30,296 bases of DNA. Source: Sphacelaria rigidula. Taxonomy: Eukaryota > Phaeophyceae > Sphacelariales. A model generated the notes under the pieces. It did not search any database and was not told the DNA's origin. It saw only the letters and a program-made list of their open reading frames with translations. Positions 1 through 13,700 of the stretch are shown here, one piece after another. The position numbers and the translations under genes were made by a program. Location: assembly GCA_964200075.2 (NCBI GenBank), contig CAXNAA020000065.1, forward strand, positions 1-30,296, read 5' to 3'. Position 1 is the first letter of the stretch. Every line of letters begins with the position of its first letter.

Positions 1-1115
1 CGGTGGGGCGCCCACAAGGGAAATTCACGAAATGGGCCTTACCTTCCCGCGTGCATTTTGTTTTGCTTTTGTGCTGCTGCGTGTTGATCGCGTGGACCTT
101 GCGGTTCATCGGAGTTCTCGTTTGTTGAATTTGACGTCAACACGCCGGAGATATGGCATACCATATCTCAACCCTTCATCCATGACCGGAGGGAAACCAA
201 CAGGAACATTTCAGAACAATTTCACGAAATGGGCCTTACCTTCCCGCGTGCATTTTTTGTTGCTTTTCTGTTGCTGCGTGTTGATCGCGTGGACCTTGCG
301 GATCATCGGAGTTTTCGTTTGTTGAATTTGACGTCAACACGCCGGAGAAATGGCACGCCATATCTCAACCCTTCATCCATGACCGGAGGGAAACCAACAG
401 AAACATTTCAGAACAATTTCACGGAATGGGCCTTACCTTCTCGCGTGCATTTTTTTTGTTGTGGTTGCTGCGTATTGATCGCGTGGACCTTGCGGTTCAT
501 CGGAGTTCTCGTTTGTTGAATTTGACGTCAACACGCCGGAGATATGACATGCCATATCTCAACCCCTGATCCACGATCGGAGGGAAACCAACAGGAAAAT
601 GTGAAAACAATTTTACGGGATGGGCCTCAAGGTTTTTGTGTGCATGTTATTTTTTTTTTCTGTCACTGGCCGTTGTTCGCGTAGACCTTGCGGTTCATCC
701 GATCTATCATTTGTTGAATATGACGTCGACACGCCGGAGATATGGCATGCCATATCTCAACCCTTCATCCATGATCGTAGGGAAACCAACAGGAAAATTT
801 CAGGAAATTTTCACAAAATGGGCCTTAACGTTTTGTATTCTTGATCTTTCTTTGTTTTTTCCCTGGTTATTGTTCGCGTGGATCTTGCGGTTCATCCGAG
901 CTATTTTTCTTGAATTCGACGTCGACACGCCGTAGATATGGCGTGCCATATCTCAACCCTTCATCCATGATCGGAGGGAAACCAACAGGAAACATTCAGG
1001 AAATCTTCACGAAATAGGCCTTTTTGCGTTCTTGCTTTTTTTTTGTTTTTTGCTGGCCGTTGTTTGCGTGGACCTTGCGGTTCATCCGAGCTATAGTTTG
1101 TTGAAATTGACCCAA
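1..1115. repeat. Tandem array of a ~196-bp unit, about 5.5 copies
   Basis: The same block recurs with landmark positions 32, 229, 426, 620, 818 and about 1014, giving spacings of 197, 197, 194, 198 and 196 bases. Each unit contains a stretch ending in TTGTTGAATTTGACGTCAAC, followed by a near-palindrome and a GGAGGGAAACCAACAGGAA block. The first two or three copies are the most alike. The last decays after about 1111. The array continues off the left edge. Short open frames of 74-99 codons inside it are by-products of the periodicity. It probably lies in an intron of the giant gene or just outside it. Confidence 0.93.
737..758. repeat. Perfect 22-bp palindrome within the tandem unit
   Basis: The two 11-base halves, the first being GAGATATGGCA, are exact reverse complements. 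The same site occurs in the other copies (near 147, 344, 540 and 933) with one or more mismatches. Whether it is a protein-binding site or a remnant of a mobile element end cannot be told from the sequence. Confidence 0.75.
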
Positions 1116-1528
1116 AAATGCTCGAGTTACGTCTTCTCATGTATCCATCCCTACTTACAATGTTCCCCCGTAATAGAGCTGGTTTTGGTTTGCAGAGCAA
1201 TCGCAACGGAAGTATTCATAACCCTGTCATATGTGTTCAAGTGTCTTTGCAATGATAACGATTGCTCAGAAAGTGAACGTGTGCGGAAGGGCTTGTCTCA
1301 GGGACATGTAGGAAACGATGTGATCTATGTTGATCAAACATGCCGTAGCGCGTACTTGTAGTGCCCACGCTGTTTATAGAGGCAAAATCCACATCATCTA
1401 CATAGGATCCTCGTTTCACTGCCGACATCTTGCCAAGTGTAGAGACAGCGTTCGGTTCGTCGCAACGCATCGTTCCCGTACACAAGAATGCACATCCCTT
1501 GAACGACAATCTGCTTTTCGAATTGCAG
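1116..1528. other. Non-coding, probably end of an intron
   Basis: No exon was recognised between the tandem array and the acceptor at 1526-1528. The exon at 1529 begins at the VEWD-type strand of an FN3 domain, so the exon with the first FN3 half should lie upstream. I could not find its expected pattern (proline-rich start, tryptophan strand, GG turn) here, so it is probably left of the window. Confidence 0.5.
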
Positions 1529-1702
1529 GTGCACGACACCAGCGAGTTGTCATGCTCCGAAGGCGGGAATGCATCGGTTGACATTTTCCACAGTCCGGGT
1601 AGCGTGCCTGATGGAGCGGCATACGACACGTACGTGAGAGAGGTGGCTTCATCGGATGGAGGCTTGTTCGAGCACATCATTACGGATCTTGTCCCCGGCA
1701 CG
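1529..1702 (+). CDS. Exon 1 (first visible): FN3 middle part
   Basis: This exon has 58 codons, phase 0 at both ends, with acceptor TTGCAG before it and donor GTAAGC after. It opens VHDTSELS, which matches the VEWDTSxxF strand of the other FN3 repeats with one residue missing. It closes GLFEHIITDLVPGT, the usual lead-in to the tyrosine-containing FN3 strand, which follows in the next exon. The roughly 35 residues between these landmarks form the short loop region, where other repeats carry large insertions. Confidence 0.82.
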
Positions 1703-4700
1703 GTAAGCGACTGAAGAGTCGTGCACGGAAACGTGATACAGCTGTATATGTTGTCACGTATTTTCCTGTCACTTACCTCACACGTGGGGGTTGGAACGAC
1801 GAAGAGGGTATGATTGCCGATATTTTCAGAAACACGGTCTATCCATCAAACGTGAATCCGTAGAGAGTCGTATGCTTCTCGTCGGATCTTGACTACGCTG
1901 AGCAACATGACAAAAACATACAACGGCCTATTTGTGGATCTCGAGATGAACCCCCAGCCCGTGAAGATGCGCTTGTATGATGGCAACATCCTCCTTGTTC
2001 GATGAGGGAACCATTCATATTCTCTCCGGTGCCAAGCAAATGGTCAAACATGTTTATTTTGCCCCACCGCCTACCGCCTACCGCCTACCGTCTACCAATC
2101 TAGGCGTATTTCGCGAGAGTCTCAGCACTACACGAGCTCGGCTATGGTGCGCGAAGGAACGCAGATCCCATGGAAACAGGGGCGACGTCAACAGGCGGTA
2201 TGCGCGTGCCTTACCAGGTGATATACCGCTTGTTTACTCGTCATGTCTGCATGGACCCCCCAAATGCTCATCTTGGACAGGGGGAGAACTGAACTCGGTA
2301 TGATAGCAGTAAATAATGATATCACAAGAGGCGAAAGTCTGGCTAAAGCAGGATGGCAAGGCAACCGCCGAGTATCACGATCTCAGCCGCTTAGTCATTT
2401 CTAATAATCTCCCGGTACTGTTGCGTCCTTGACTTGTGGTAGAAGATTGTGTGCGGTGATTCTCACAACAGTTTTTATATGTCATTGGATTAACTCATGT
2501 GGTATGAAGGCTGCAGTACATGATGTACCTGGTTTGACGGACTCGACCTCGGAATAGATGTATCATGATACCTGTTGTATTGACCCACCTCTGTTTGTAT
2601 GCCAAAAACTAGTTTTTAGGCTGTGACGCAACCCGATGCATGTGCACGAGGTTCCGCGGTTCAACGTTCAATATTAAATGTCTAAGCATACCAACATGGG
2701 GAAAGGCGACAACTGGACGGAAAATATGAAATTTGACAAATACTACCACACACCGCAACTACGGCACCACTCAAACTCGCTAGCAATAAGGTTTAAGTCT
2801 CTTGGAATGACTAATGACTACTCTATCCGAAAATAATTTTGTTTCAATGCGCCCCAACTGGTATCTTGGTTTCATTTTACAGGCACCGGATGCTCCTGTG
2901 TCGTACTATCATGACGAGGGAACTCCGTCGCTCGCTCTCACCGGACCCACAAGCCTCCGAGTCACATACGGCGCCCCCCCTTACGACGGCGGCGATCGAA
3001 TCACCGCTTTCCAGGTACTTCTGCAAACCCACATTACACCGTTTTCGTGAGGTCCGTCGCCATTGATTCAGCTCGCCCCTTCATCGAGATGATCCCGTAG
3101 TCTCACGGAATCAATCTATCTCTCCCCTGAGACCTATCTGACATGTTGGTATCGCAGATTGGATCAACGCCCCCATACCGTGTTGATTTCGGCAAATTTT
3201 CTTTGGCACTCATGCCCTAATGTTTTCAACAACAGGGATCGGACGGTCCTAAAAATTCAAGTGTGTGAAGTGTATCTGCATGAAATCGATCCCCGTACTC
3301 TGCCCTAACCGAGTTCGAGATGTGCTCTTCTGATTTAGACCACCGGGGAGCGGCGGCCAGTGAGGGTGGATTTGGTGTGTGAGGGTTAGGGTAAAGTCTA
3401 TGGAACTGAAATTTGTTTTGCCGTGTAAAAGTACATGTAATCGTCTGCTCCAAAGACAATTCGAGTGTCGTGGTTCGTCATCATCTAGCCTTTAAACAGC
3501 ACAGAGAACTATATGCCCAACCATTACATCATAGGCGTTGCCGCTGACTTCATGATCCAATGATGCGGCCGTTCCCTCCGTAGCACGTGTGGGATACCTG
3601 CAGTGCAGCATATATGGCGAGAGTGGGGTGCGCACAACACGGTGAAAAAATGGAAAGTACGATATTCATTATTTGTCGGCGAATCTTGCACATTTGTATC
3701 GTTGTGTCTTTGCCAAATGATAGAAAGATGGTCGCATGCACTGTTTATTTTCGGGTAGCGATGGATATGAAACATTATTGACTGGTGCATTTCTATTACG
3801 AATATGCGCCGATGTACCGACAACTATACGGACAGATAGGCGCCGTGTTCCTCATAATGTGCACGAGATTAGCTTAAAAGGGCACTTAATTGTTTGATAG
3901 TACACGTACTATACTGTAGTTGCCCTCCAGCTATTGCCCGTGCTCTGCGTAAAGCTCATCTTGATTGATTGATTTTGATTGATTGTCGCACTTTAACTGA
4001 CCCCCAGGGGTCCAGCCGTGGTCTCATGATAGACGTACCAAAGGAAAACAAAACTGAAACACTCGCTGAAAAAAATGAGGAACATGAGTTTAAAAAAGTC
4101 GAACACAACAACATAGTAGACTAAGTCGTAACAAAAATAATAATAACGAAAAATTCAGTAAAAGCAAAGCACAGGAAGAAATGGCCAACCTAAAACGAAA
4201 AAACAAAAAATGGGAAGGAAGAGGAAAGTAAAGAGCAACTAAAATGAAATATTCTTATTCCAGCTGATGTATGCCTGAGAAACCTCAAGTGTTCCATCAA
4301 CGAAACTTCGTGGGCAATCATCAGTTATCCCTACAAGAGTCCTGCGCATATGAGGTATAAGGGAATTCGGCTCCACGAACATACCGCATAATATGATTAC
4401 ACTTATGCACCAAGTTAAGCAACTTACCGCGAGAAACTAACTTTTGGCTCTACAGCATTGCAAATTGACTCCAGAATATCCTCGTCGTATCGGTTGTTTG
4501 TTCACGTCTTAAATGTTTTGCAGGTGCAGTCCTTTCTGACAGCAGCTTGTGGTGCAGAGTCTCGTGTGCAATAGTATTTGTGTTGTGCTCTGAGGTATCG
4601 TATTCCACTCGATATTGACAATCGTCGCGCTTTCCTTCTGTCAGGTGGAATGGGACCGTCGACCAGACTACACATCAGGCGACAATGATGAAGCCGAGGG

Positions 4701-7700
4701 TTCTGCAGTTGTCGATGCAACGGAAACTCTGTGCTACTCCTGCGTGAATCATTTCTCCCTGGAAAACCTGACGCTCACGATGAATGGGACGGTGGATTTG
4801 TTCGGTCGTCTCAATGCAGGCAACCGCATCCTGGTAAGACCCGGATGCGCACCAAGCACGAATATCGGCCTGACATGACCACGATATGTCAGTCACAAAC
4901 GTCTACCTGCTGCGATACCTGGCACTTGAAACGCCGAGATAGGGCATATAGGCTGTGGTATTCCCCGAAGGTTTCGCTGGGATATCGGGAGGTATTGGTT
5001 CGTGATATCTGACATAGTAACGCTGGAGGGTTGCTCCAGAGAGTCATGGAACAATTCAGCTCTAACTACGAACAGATATGGTAGATTTAGCACAAGAACC
5101 AATATTACTATACAAGAAACATCCGTCCCATAACATGGAAACGCTCGACAACGCACTTGCATGTTTACTCAAATATGCGTCCCCCCGACTAATATTTATG
5201 CCATCCTGCCGTTACAGTTACCCAGTGATCTAGGTCCTAGACAATGGTACACGCCATCATTTGTCGAAATCTGTATAACTCCTCATAAAGAGACATATTT
5301 CCTCAAGACGACGACTGCTACTGCTGCGGTTTCCTTCATATACCGTACACTATGTTCCAGGTCGGCGAGGAGTATGTTTTTACTGTGGCTGATTCATCTT
5401 CCATTGACAGCTTTGAAATTATGGTGGAAGATCACGGGCACAACGCATTGGCAGACTTCGATGGACCAGCCAAGGTGGGGTAACGTACCATGTTTGAAAC
5501 TGATCCGATCGTGGCATGAAACGCTTGAAGTCCCGACGAAGCAAGACACACCGTCCAATCCAATTCTTGCTGTTCTGTAACATGGTATTTCATCTCATTT
5601 TGCCTAGGACAGAGTATGTTTTCCGACTACAGCGCGACATGCCAGTCAATGTAGTGACATTGTCATAGATGCGTGCACAAGCTCATGTCAATATCCCGGT
5701 CTCACGTTGGTTGCTTTGCAAATTTAGCTGGAAACCTACGGCGGCGAGTATGAAATAGAAGACTTGGAAACCGGTATGTCATACTTTGTTCGAGTTTTCG
5801 CCAAGAATCAAATGGTTGGCTGGAGCGACCCCGCCTCCACCACTCCACTGTCCATGATCCCCAGGAGAGCACCCGAGGTGAGTTAATGTTTGGATTATCG
5901 TTTGTCACTTCGCTGGGATCCAAACGTACAGGAGCTGCGAGAAGGTTTTTCGGCTGTCGACAGTGAAGCAGTTGCTTTTTGAAGGCTCATGGAATACTGT
6001 ACCTTGTATTAGGAGGAAGACAAACGTCTTGTAATATCACACCCAGTGTTCGCGGATTTGATACATTCCAGAGTAAAGGCGTGGAAACCCTATCGAAAAG
6101 CATATAACCTCTTCCCCCACGTCATGAATGTTGACATTACCAAAATATGATCGGAGGGTATGTACTATGCCCTTTTATCTCTGCATATGCGTGATACCCA
6201 ACAGAGCACTGTCGGTAATATGAGCAGCTCAGTACTCCCTATTGGAACTTCTCCAGTCGCTCTCGAGGTTTCGTTGGCTGCCATTACGGTGTGGTTTACC
6301 TGTGCACTTTATCGTCCGTCATTCACGGTCAACTGAGTCATGCATGAGCTGGGTCAGCCTCAAAACGGACTAAAACGTTCACAGCGGCGTCTCATCGACG
6401 CAGACGAATTGGGTCATAGTCCACGCATCTTATCAATGGTCTAATCAAGGGACAGATTTCCATCTACTCAAACTCCCAGTCAACTTATTTCCCGTTGATC
6501 AAACGCCATGCAGAGTACATCACGTGACATACGGAGATACATTAATATTAGAGTCTGTGAACCCCAAATGATACACCGGCTGACGATGATGTTGGCGTGA
6601 ATGTTCCTTGTGGCACGGGGAGGCAATCGATATCCTCACCTTTACCTGATGACTTATATATCTAGAGATACGGCGCGCATAGGATTCCGTACTAAGCTCG
6701 AAATATTTACGAGGACGGGCTAAATCCACTAGAAGTGGATTCCGCGTCGCAGTTTTGAGAGTTGTGCTTTGAAGTTTGATATAGAGTGTCGTCAGGGCAA
6801 AATGAAAATTTGCAGTGACCAAATCGATATACGTATTGTTCTTCATAAGCCGAAAGAATTTGTGAAAAGTGAATATTGCTTCTTGCCCTTGACTCAGAGC
6901 ACACTAATTCTGGCTTTGTAGCTAAGTTTCGAGGGTTGTGCTTTGAATTATAGTATGGGGAATCGCAAAGGCAAACAAAACAAAGTTCAGGAGCTTGAGG
7001 GTTTCCTCTTTCATGAGTTGAAACCATCCTCGTGAAAATGCACCATTCTCCTCGACAGCGCCCTCACCCATGCAAACGAAGAAACACGATGTCCCGCATA
7101 TTACAACTCTCAAAAGTGAGCTGCTACATGGCCTACAACATACAGTTCCATTTCTAGGCTGGTCTAGCCTTGGATTTAGCAACTCAGTTGTGGGAGTTGT
7201 GCCTTACAATTAGGAACGGAGAATCGCTAGGGCATAAAAAAACGTATCTTTGGGACCAGGAGTTTCTTTTAGCTTCACCAGTCAAGGACATTTTTGTGAA
7301 GAATCTATTTCTTGTGTTTGGCCTTTAGTAATGAAAAAAACAATATCAAGGGCCCATAACTTGCTTTTCGTTTGTTCTAGCGGTGCTTCATACCAAATCT
7401 CGAAGCGCAGCTCTCAAAACTGACCTGCACAAGTATCTACAACCTATGGATGATTTTCCACGCTAGCTCAGCTCGTGAAATTCCCGGAAAACAAAATTCG
7501 ATGCACTCTACGGTAAAGAGTAACATTATGACCCATGAGGTTCGAACTGAAGCACGGATCGTCCCACGTTCGTATGTTCTGAATGCAAACGATGCAGTAC
7601 CAACACTACGGAAATGGTGCTCTTCGGATAGCAAATATTCAATTTGACCCTCATGTTGCTACACTGAACCTGATCTTCTTCCTTGTCTCTTGCAGGCCCC

Positions 7701-10700
7701 AGTAACAGTCGAAGCTACAGCGGCTGGATCGCACGCCCTATCCGTTACTTGGTCAGGAGTCTCCGGCGCAGTCAGCGGGAGCACCGTAACTACCTACCGG
7801 ATCGAGGTCTACACGGCATCGCCTACAGTTAGCGAGAGCGGATCCGTTTTCGGACAGGTTGGCTTTATAGTCACTATGGTGTACACTCGGAACAATACGT
7901 ATAGCCATGATCAGGTTTGCTAGAAGTAGGCGTTACCGCCGTCCTTACTGGTCGCTCCGCCCAAGTACGCGAATGCATAGCGTGATTCTTCCATCATCTC
8001 CAGGGGTTGGGATTCATTTTTCCAGCCACGGCTCAGCGGCTGTCCACGTATTATTTTTGGATCAAACACAGCCTTTCATGGTCGGTCGTCGCTTCCTCAC
8101 AACCTTTCTACAGCTTATGCGCTGGTTTCGGTCTGCCAATGCCCCTCACGCACAGCGTACAATATACAGCCGGGAACCCGCAGCGTCAATGCTAAATCTC
8201 GCGATGGCGCTATGATGTTTATCTCCTGAACGTAACATGTGGCCCGCGTTGTCACTCACTGCCCAACTTATTTCGACATCATACTCACTTTTCCTATACT
8301 ATATGCCGACTTCCCTGGACAATGAACTGGCTCATCAACATCCTTGCAGGCGGAGGTACAAACCATCACAACAGAAGGAGGTCCGGACGGAAGCTTCACT
8401 ATCGCCTTCGGGGAGCTAGACGTCCCGCTACCAGGCATGGTCGATGCAACGTACGGGGAACACTACCTCATCACGTCTCAAGATTTTACTCCCTATATCA
8501 AGCGTGGCGATCGGGTGTCGGTAGGGGGAATGGAATACGCCGTGCATGCTTTTCGGCCTTTCAACGCAACGCACATGTATCTTGCCAAGGTGAGGTTGAA
8601 GTAACGGTAAAGAATATTGCAGACGCAAAAATGCTGTCTAAGTTGGTGTAAGTACATGTGCTCATATGCCACTGCAAACGTGGTTCGTGAGCTATTCTGG
8701 AGTCTGAGCCGTTGGGTACTCGAGAGGTTGGGTTTGGGGTATCATCTCACCAACAAGGATCGCACGCGAGGCGTTGATCTACCGACATGATGCGTCTTCA
8801 CGGAACGTCTCAGCTGTTCCGAGAACAATATACGTGATACCGTACATTTGCTTTGTGGCAAGGATAGTTGCTACGCTTCCGGCAAGAAGTGGTGAGATGT
8901 GTCCGAAACTCGACGTCCCAACACTTTCTCGACAGTGTTAGCTTAGGCGGTTTTGCTCAAAATGCGATAACACAACTTTTGCGTTGACCGTCGGAATGAA
9001 TGCGTGCGCTCAGATGTGTGCCGTCGAAGTGACGCTTCATAAATACGTGAAGTCTTGCTGACAGCGCAATTGTTCCGGTGCGTATTGACCTGGTGTCAGG
9101 TCACCACCTCTGGCGTACCAGTGAGAGCTGGGCTGTACGACTTAGATGCTGGCTTTGAGGGGACGACGGCGGCGGGGATGAAGCTCTTCCACGCACCCGC
9201 AACACCAGAAATTGCCCATGACGCCTCTGCTGCTGATGTCGAAGAGATATTAGAGACGTTGCCAACTCTAGGACAGGTGTTTTACTTTTGTGACACTCAA
9301 CTACGTGGATGAATCCATATATATATATATATATGTATATCTTGTTCTTCAGTTTTTGGCAGACGTTTCGTTTGAATATAAATTGCAGAAACTCTCTGAT
9401 TATCTCGAATATTGTGACAAACTCCTCGTTCTTTTTCGAAGTGTGTGTAGTAGCCTGCGCAGTTTGATCTTGAATAGTTGTACACGACTTGACCCGGCGG
9501 ACTCCCGTGCTTGAGTTTTGGCGGATAAACGGGTTGTGATTGCTGCCATTTTCGGCACGAAGCGCATCCCGACTGGTTGTTGCATGCCAGTACGATCTTC
9601 TACAGTACACGGTACCGAATCTTGCGACATAATTGGTCTTCTGTGTTTTCACACTTGCTCGCAGATTACTGTCTCACGCACGATGAACACCACAGAGGCT
9701 GACGGATATGTGTGGAGCATCACCTTTGACACTCCCACGATCGTTGGGGGCGTAACGAACGCTGGTGACCAGCCGTCGCTTTATGTCAACGCTCGTATGC
9801 TAGGGAATGTTACGTCGGGGTCGTACTTCCGAGCTGAGGTGAGAAACGAGGGAAACACAAACATAGATGAATCTCAGAGGCTTTAGTTGTACGGGTTCCG
9901 TGCCAAACTGACGCTACCCTTAGCCACGTGTAAGATATACTGTACGTCTGTACTAAATTGTCAGCTGGGACGCCAGTATCCGTACGACAAAGCGTCATGC
10001 AGTTGCAAATACCGGCCGGTGGCCTTTACCCACACCCCTAGCACCGATGCACCCTTTAGGCGCCTGAAGACCTGCAGCTCTGAGAATCGAGCCCTCAACA
10101 GTTCCACCGGATGAAGGAGTTTGGCCATGGCATAGACCGAGATGGCCGCCGGGCGAGCGCTGAATCGAATTTCTCGAGATATTTTTTACCCAAGAAGATT
10201 GCAGCAACCTGAACCTATGGTTTACGGGTTGGATTCTTCTTCTGACTTAGTGTTACATACATCAGTGTCAGCTGCGTTGACCAAAGTCGAAGTGTCAGTA
10301 CCATAGCCGCACCCAGCACACCTCCGTGCATGTCATGTTACGTGCACCGGTGACGTGATCACCGCCCGCGGTCATATCCAAGCGTCAGCGTGTGCTGCTG
10401 GTCGTGGTCATGTAGGGCTAGAATCTGGACACGCTTCTTGTTTGTATCAATGCACAGCAAGCTGCCTAGCGGACCCAGACTCCCCTGAGATCATGCCTTG
10501 TCTCTTTCACTCAAGGCAGCAATTCAGAACTTCCCCACCACAGGCTTTTACGTGGTGACTGGGCGTCGAAAGAGTCAGAGCATGGCTATATTCGTTGATG
10601 GATTGGTTGTCCCACAATAACTGATCCGCTATCAAGCCAGCCGTGATCACAAGATAGCGGTACTCAAGGTAAACGAGTGGAACCACTTGCTCAGGGAAAC

Positions 10701-13700
10701 ACGAGATGAGGATAACATGAAGGAGAGAGATCAACGTAGTGCACTGTGAGCTGAAACGGAAAAGGAAAGGATGGTTTGAACCCCCCTCTTCATCCTGGGT
10801 GGCGATCCGGTGGGTCTTGTCTTTACTCGGACCGCACGTACCCCTTTGCACTGCCTCTATGTTTCAGGTGGACGAGCAACTTGTGGGAGCTGAACCGCCG
10901 GGTTACCAAGTGTTCGAAGTAGACACAATGCCGATGTATTCGGATGCAAACGCCAGCAGGACATCCGTCGATAGCCAATCGATGTCGTCGAATGAATCAT
11001 ACAGCAGCTCGTCGTTCACATTTGGTGCCCCGTGGAGCCACCTAGTTTCGAACCTCGAAACGGGTGTGGACATTTATGTCCGTGTGTCTGCTCGGGGTGA
11101 CGGTGTAGGATACGGTACCGCCGCCGAAGCCGGAAACAATCCAATTGCTCCTCGCAGTGCACCGGGCCAACTTACAAGCGTTGAGATATCTCGCGTAAAT
11201 GATGTTACATTGGTGGTGAACGTGGAACAGAATGCTGAAGCCAACGGTGCAGAGATCGACCGCTACCACATCGAGTGGGATACTAGCCCTTTGTTCACGA
11301 ACGTTCCTCGAGGTGATTTGTCTCTTGCACCGGACTACCACATCCAGGCCGTGCGAGTTAACGCTTGGCAACGAGGGTGGACGAGCAATTCGACCTTTTC
11401 GCTCTCTTTGTTTGATTTCGGCGGGGCATACACTGCACGCCTCGGTGGCCTGGACAGCAACGATCTTCCTACTTTTGTGTCCATTGCTGAGGGTACCAAC
11501 GTGATCAATCGAACAACACCCAACATAACTGAAGGATTCGGAGATGCACCGCTCTACAAACACGTGCCACGCGGGGGATTTGTAGAGGTGGGCGAGCAAT
11601 CGTTTCGAATTTGCCTGAACGGCGACAGTGCATACGACTCCAACACCCTTACACTTTGTTCTGTGGACAACGCATACGAGCCAACATATTTCGTCGGTGC
11701 AGCAACGAAGTACGACAACACTCTCACACGAACTTCTGCCTATGTGCTCGATACTGCTATCGGTTCGGCCTTCAGACTAGCCGAGGGTGATACGGTGTTG
11801 CGGACGTATAATGGACCAGACAGTAACGTGACAATCAACGATCTTACGTCCGTTTTGACGCGCGGAGATCACGTCCGACTTGGTCACCCCGAGTTGGGTC
11901 GTGTGTTCACAGTGTGCGCCGGTGACGGTACCAGTAGTGCCGGCGTTGACTTCAACTCGACATCGCTGCCACTGTGTGCCAGCGATGATCCTACTGAGAG
12001 AGTTTCCGTTTTGGAGGGGGATATCCTGTCTGCCACATACGAGATTCAGGAATTCGGTGTTTGGGTCAACACATCAGGGGCTACCTCAAACGACACGGGG
12101 AATCTCGGATATAGAATCGTATTTGGGGATGAAACGTCCGCACAATCTAATGCCGGAGGGAGTGCTGGTTGCCTTCTCTTCTCAGCTTCTGCTGCACAGG
12201 TGAGAACAGTTTACCCTAAACATTTTGGAATATCTTTTCAGTCTGTGGTCTGTGAAACGGAAGGCTTTTTTCAGTATAGGTATGTCCAACCTGTGGAATG
12301 TTGTACCCGAGAGCAACCATGCGTAATGATCATGCCGGGGCAGATGTTTTGTGCTTTTATTCGAGGCCGTTAACCATTGTTGGCAACCTTCACGCATACG
12401 GTATAACGTGATATTTTGGTTTTTCTCGAGGAGAATTGTGACAAAATCCACCATGAAAGGTACATGAGCGTTGAACCCTACTGTATGCTGTGATCGAATA
12501 TTAGTTGCCGTCGTTGGTGACATTCAAGAGCTGCGCTGTCGACGTGACATTTTCCATCGCAGGTTGAAGCCGAAATCGAGGCATTCGGTGCGGTGGACGA
12601 TGTAACAGTCGCACGGTCTTTCAACACGTCTATCGATGAGTATGACGTGTACAAGTACACTGTATCGTTCGTTGGATCAGCTGTAGCGGGGAATGTGCCT
12701 CAGATAGGAGTGGTGGACATCGGATCAAACGGGTGTGGAGAACTCACGAACGGTACAACCGGGGCGGTAGCGCAGACAACAGTGCAGAATTCCTTCATCC
12801 CCATCTACAGAGTGCAGAACACGGAGGATATCGCGTACAACGCGGAGTCCGCCGACGTGAAAGCAGCAATCGAGTCCTTAACCGGCACTTGCAAAGTGGA
12901 TGTATCCCGCAGTGTTCGCGGCCATGGCTACGAATGGTTGGTAACGTTCTCTGATGACGGACACGACCGACTTCTCCGCGTGATGCGCCCCAACAGCATT
13001 CTTTTGGACAACGTTGCAAGTTACGTCACCCCACAAGCCGAAATCATGCCTATTCTTCGAGTGGATCTTTCAACCCCGAAATCGGGTGTGCCGTACTATG
13101 TTCGCGCCACAGCGGTCAATGCCGTCGGACCAGGACGCGCACGCACTTCTTCCCCGTCCTCATTACAGCCGGCACCCCAGCCCCCCGGCGCCCCAAGATT
13201 TACTACGATGGCAGCTATTTCAGACACACAGGTGTATATTCAGTGGGAGTCACCGTTGTCAGATGGAGGTAAAAGCGTGACTGAATATGCAGTGGAGTGG
13301 GACACAGCGGAAACGTTTGATTCAGGGTATGACGGAGCCGCAGACGGTTCGGCGGTGGTGAATGCTAACGATCAAGCGTCCGTGGCCGATGTGCAAGCAA
13401 TTCGAGTGTCCATCGATACTGGACTGTATTTGTCGGGGTCGTTTGTTGTCGAGTATGACGGCCAGCGTACCAACGCCATCGTGTTCGATGCATCTGCTGC
13501 TGACGTTGAAACTGCTCTTGAGAATCTGTGCACCATTGGCGACGTGTCCGTCTCGCGAACCCTGGGACCCGCAAACGGCGGATATACTTGGCTCGTCACG
13601 CTGGTGTCTGCCGCGCCTGGGGAACAAGCGGGTGACGGGATGGTTTCGACCACATCTTCCTTGCAAACGGTGCAATCGCACAAACTTCGCGTCTCCGGGG

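Noticed and set aside
32-935. Several open frames of 74-99 codons in the left end
   Set aside because: They recur with the 196-bp tandem unit and reflect repeated DNA rather than separate genes.
1-1115. CRISPR-like array
   Set aside because: Whole ~196-bp units are repeated without unique spacers, in a eukaryotic context.
3383-3392. Telomere-like TTAGGG near 3384 (and GGTTAGGG near 25386)
   Set aside because: Single isolated units without tandem repetition.
9101-9652. 183-codon minus-strand open frame
   Set aside because: It runs across exon 9 and intron 9, including the (AT)n run, with low-complexity translation.
11042-11599. 185-codon minus-strand open frame
   Set aside because: It is antisense to exon 11, whose plus-strand translation is clearly modular; the minus-strand product shows no recognisable domain.
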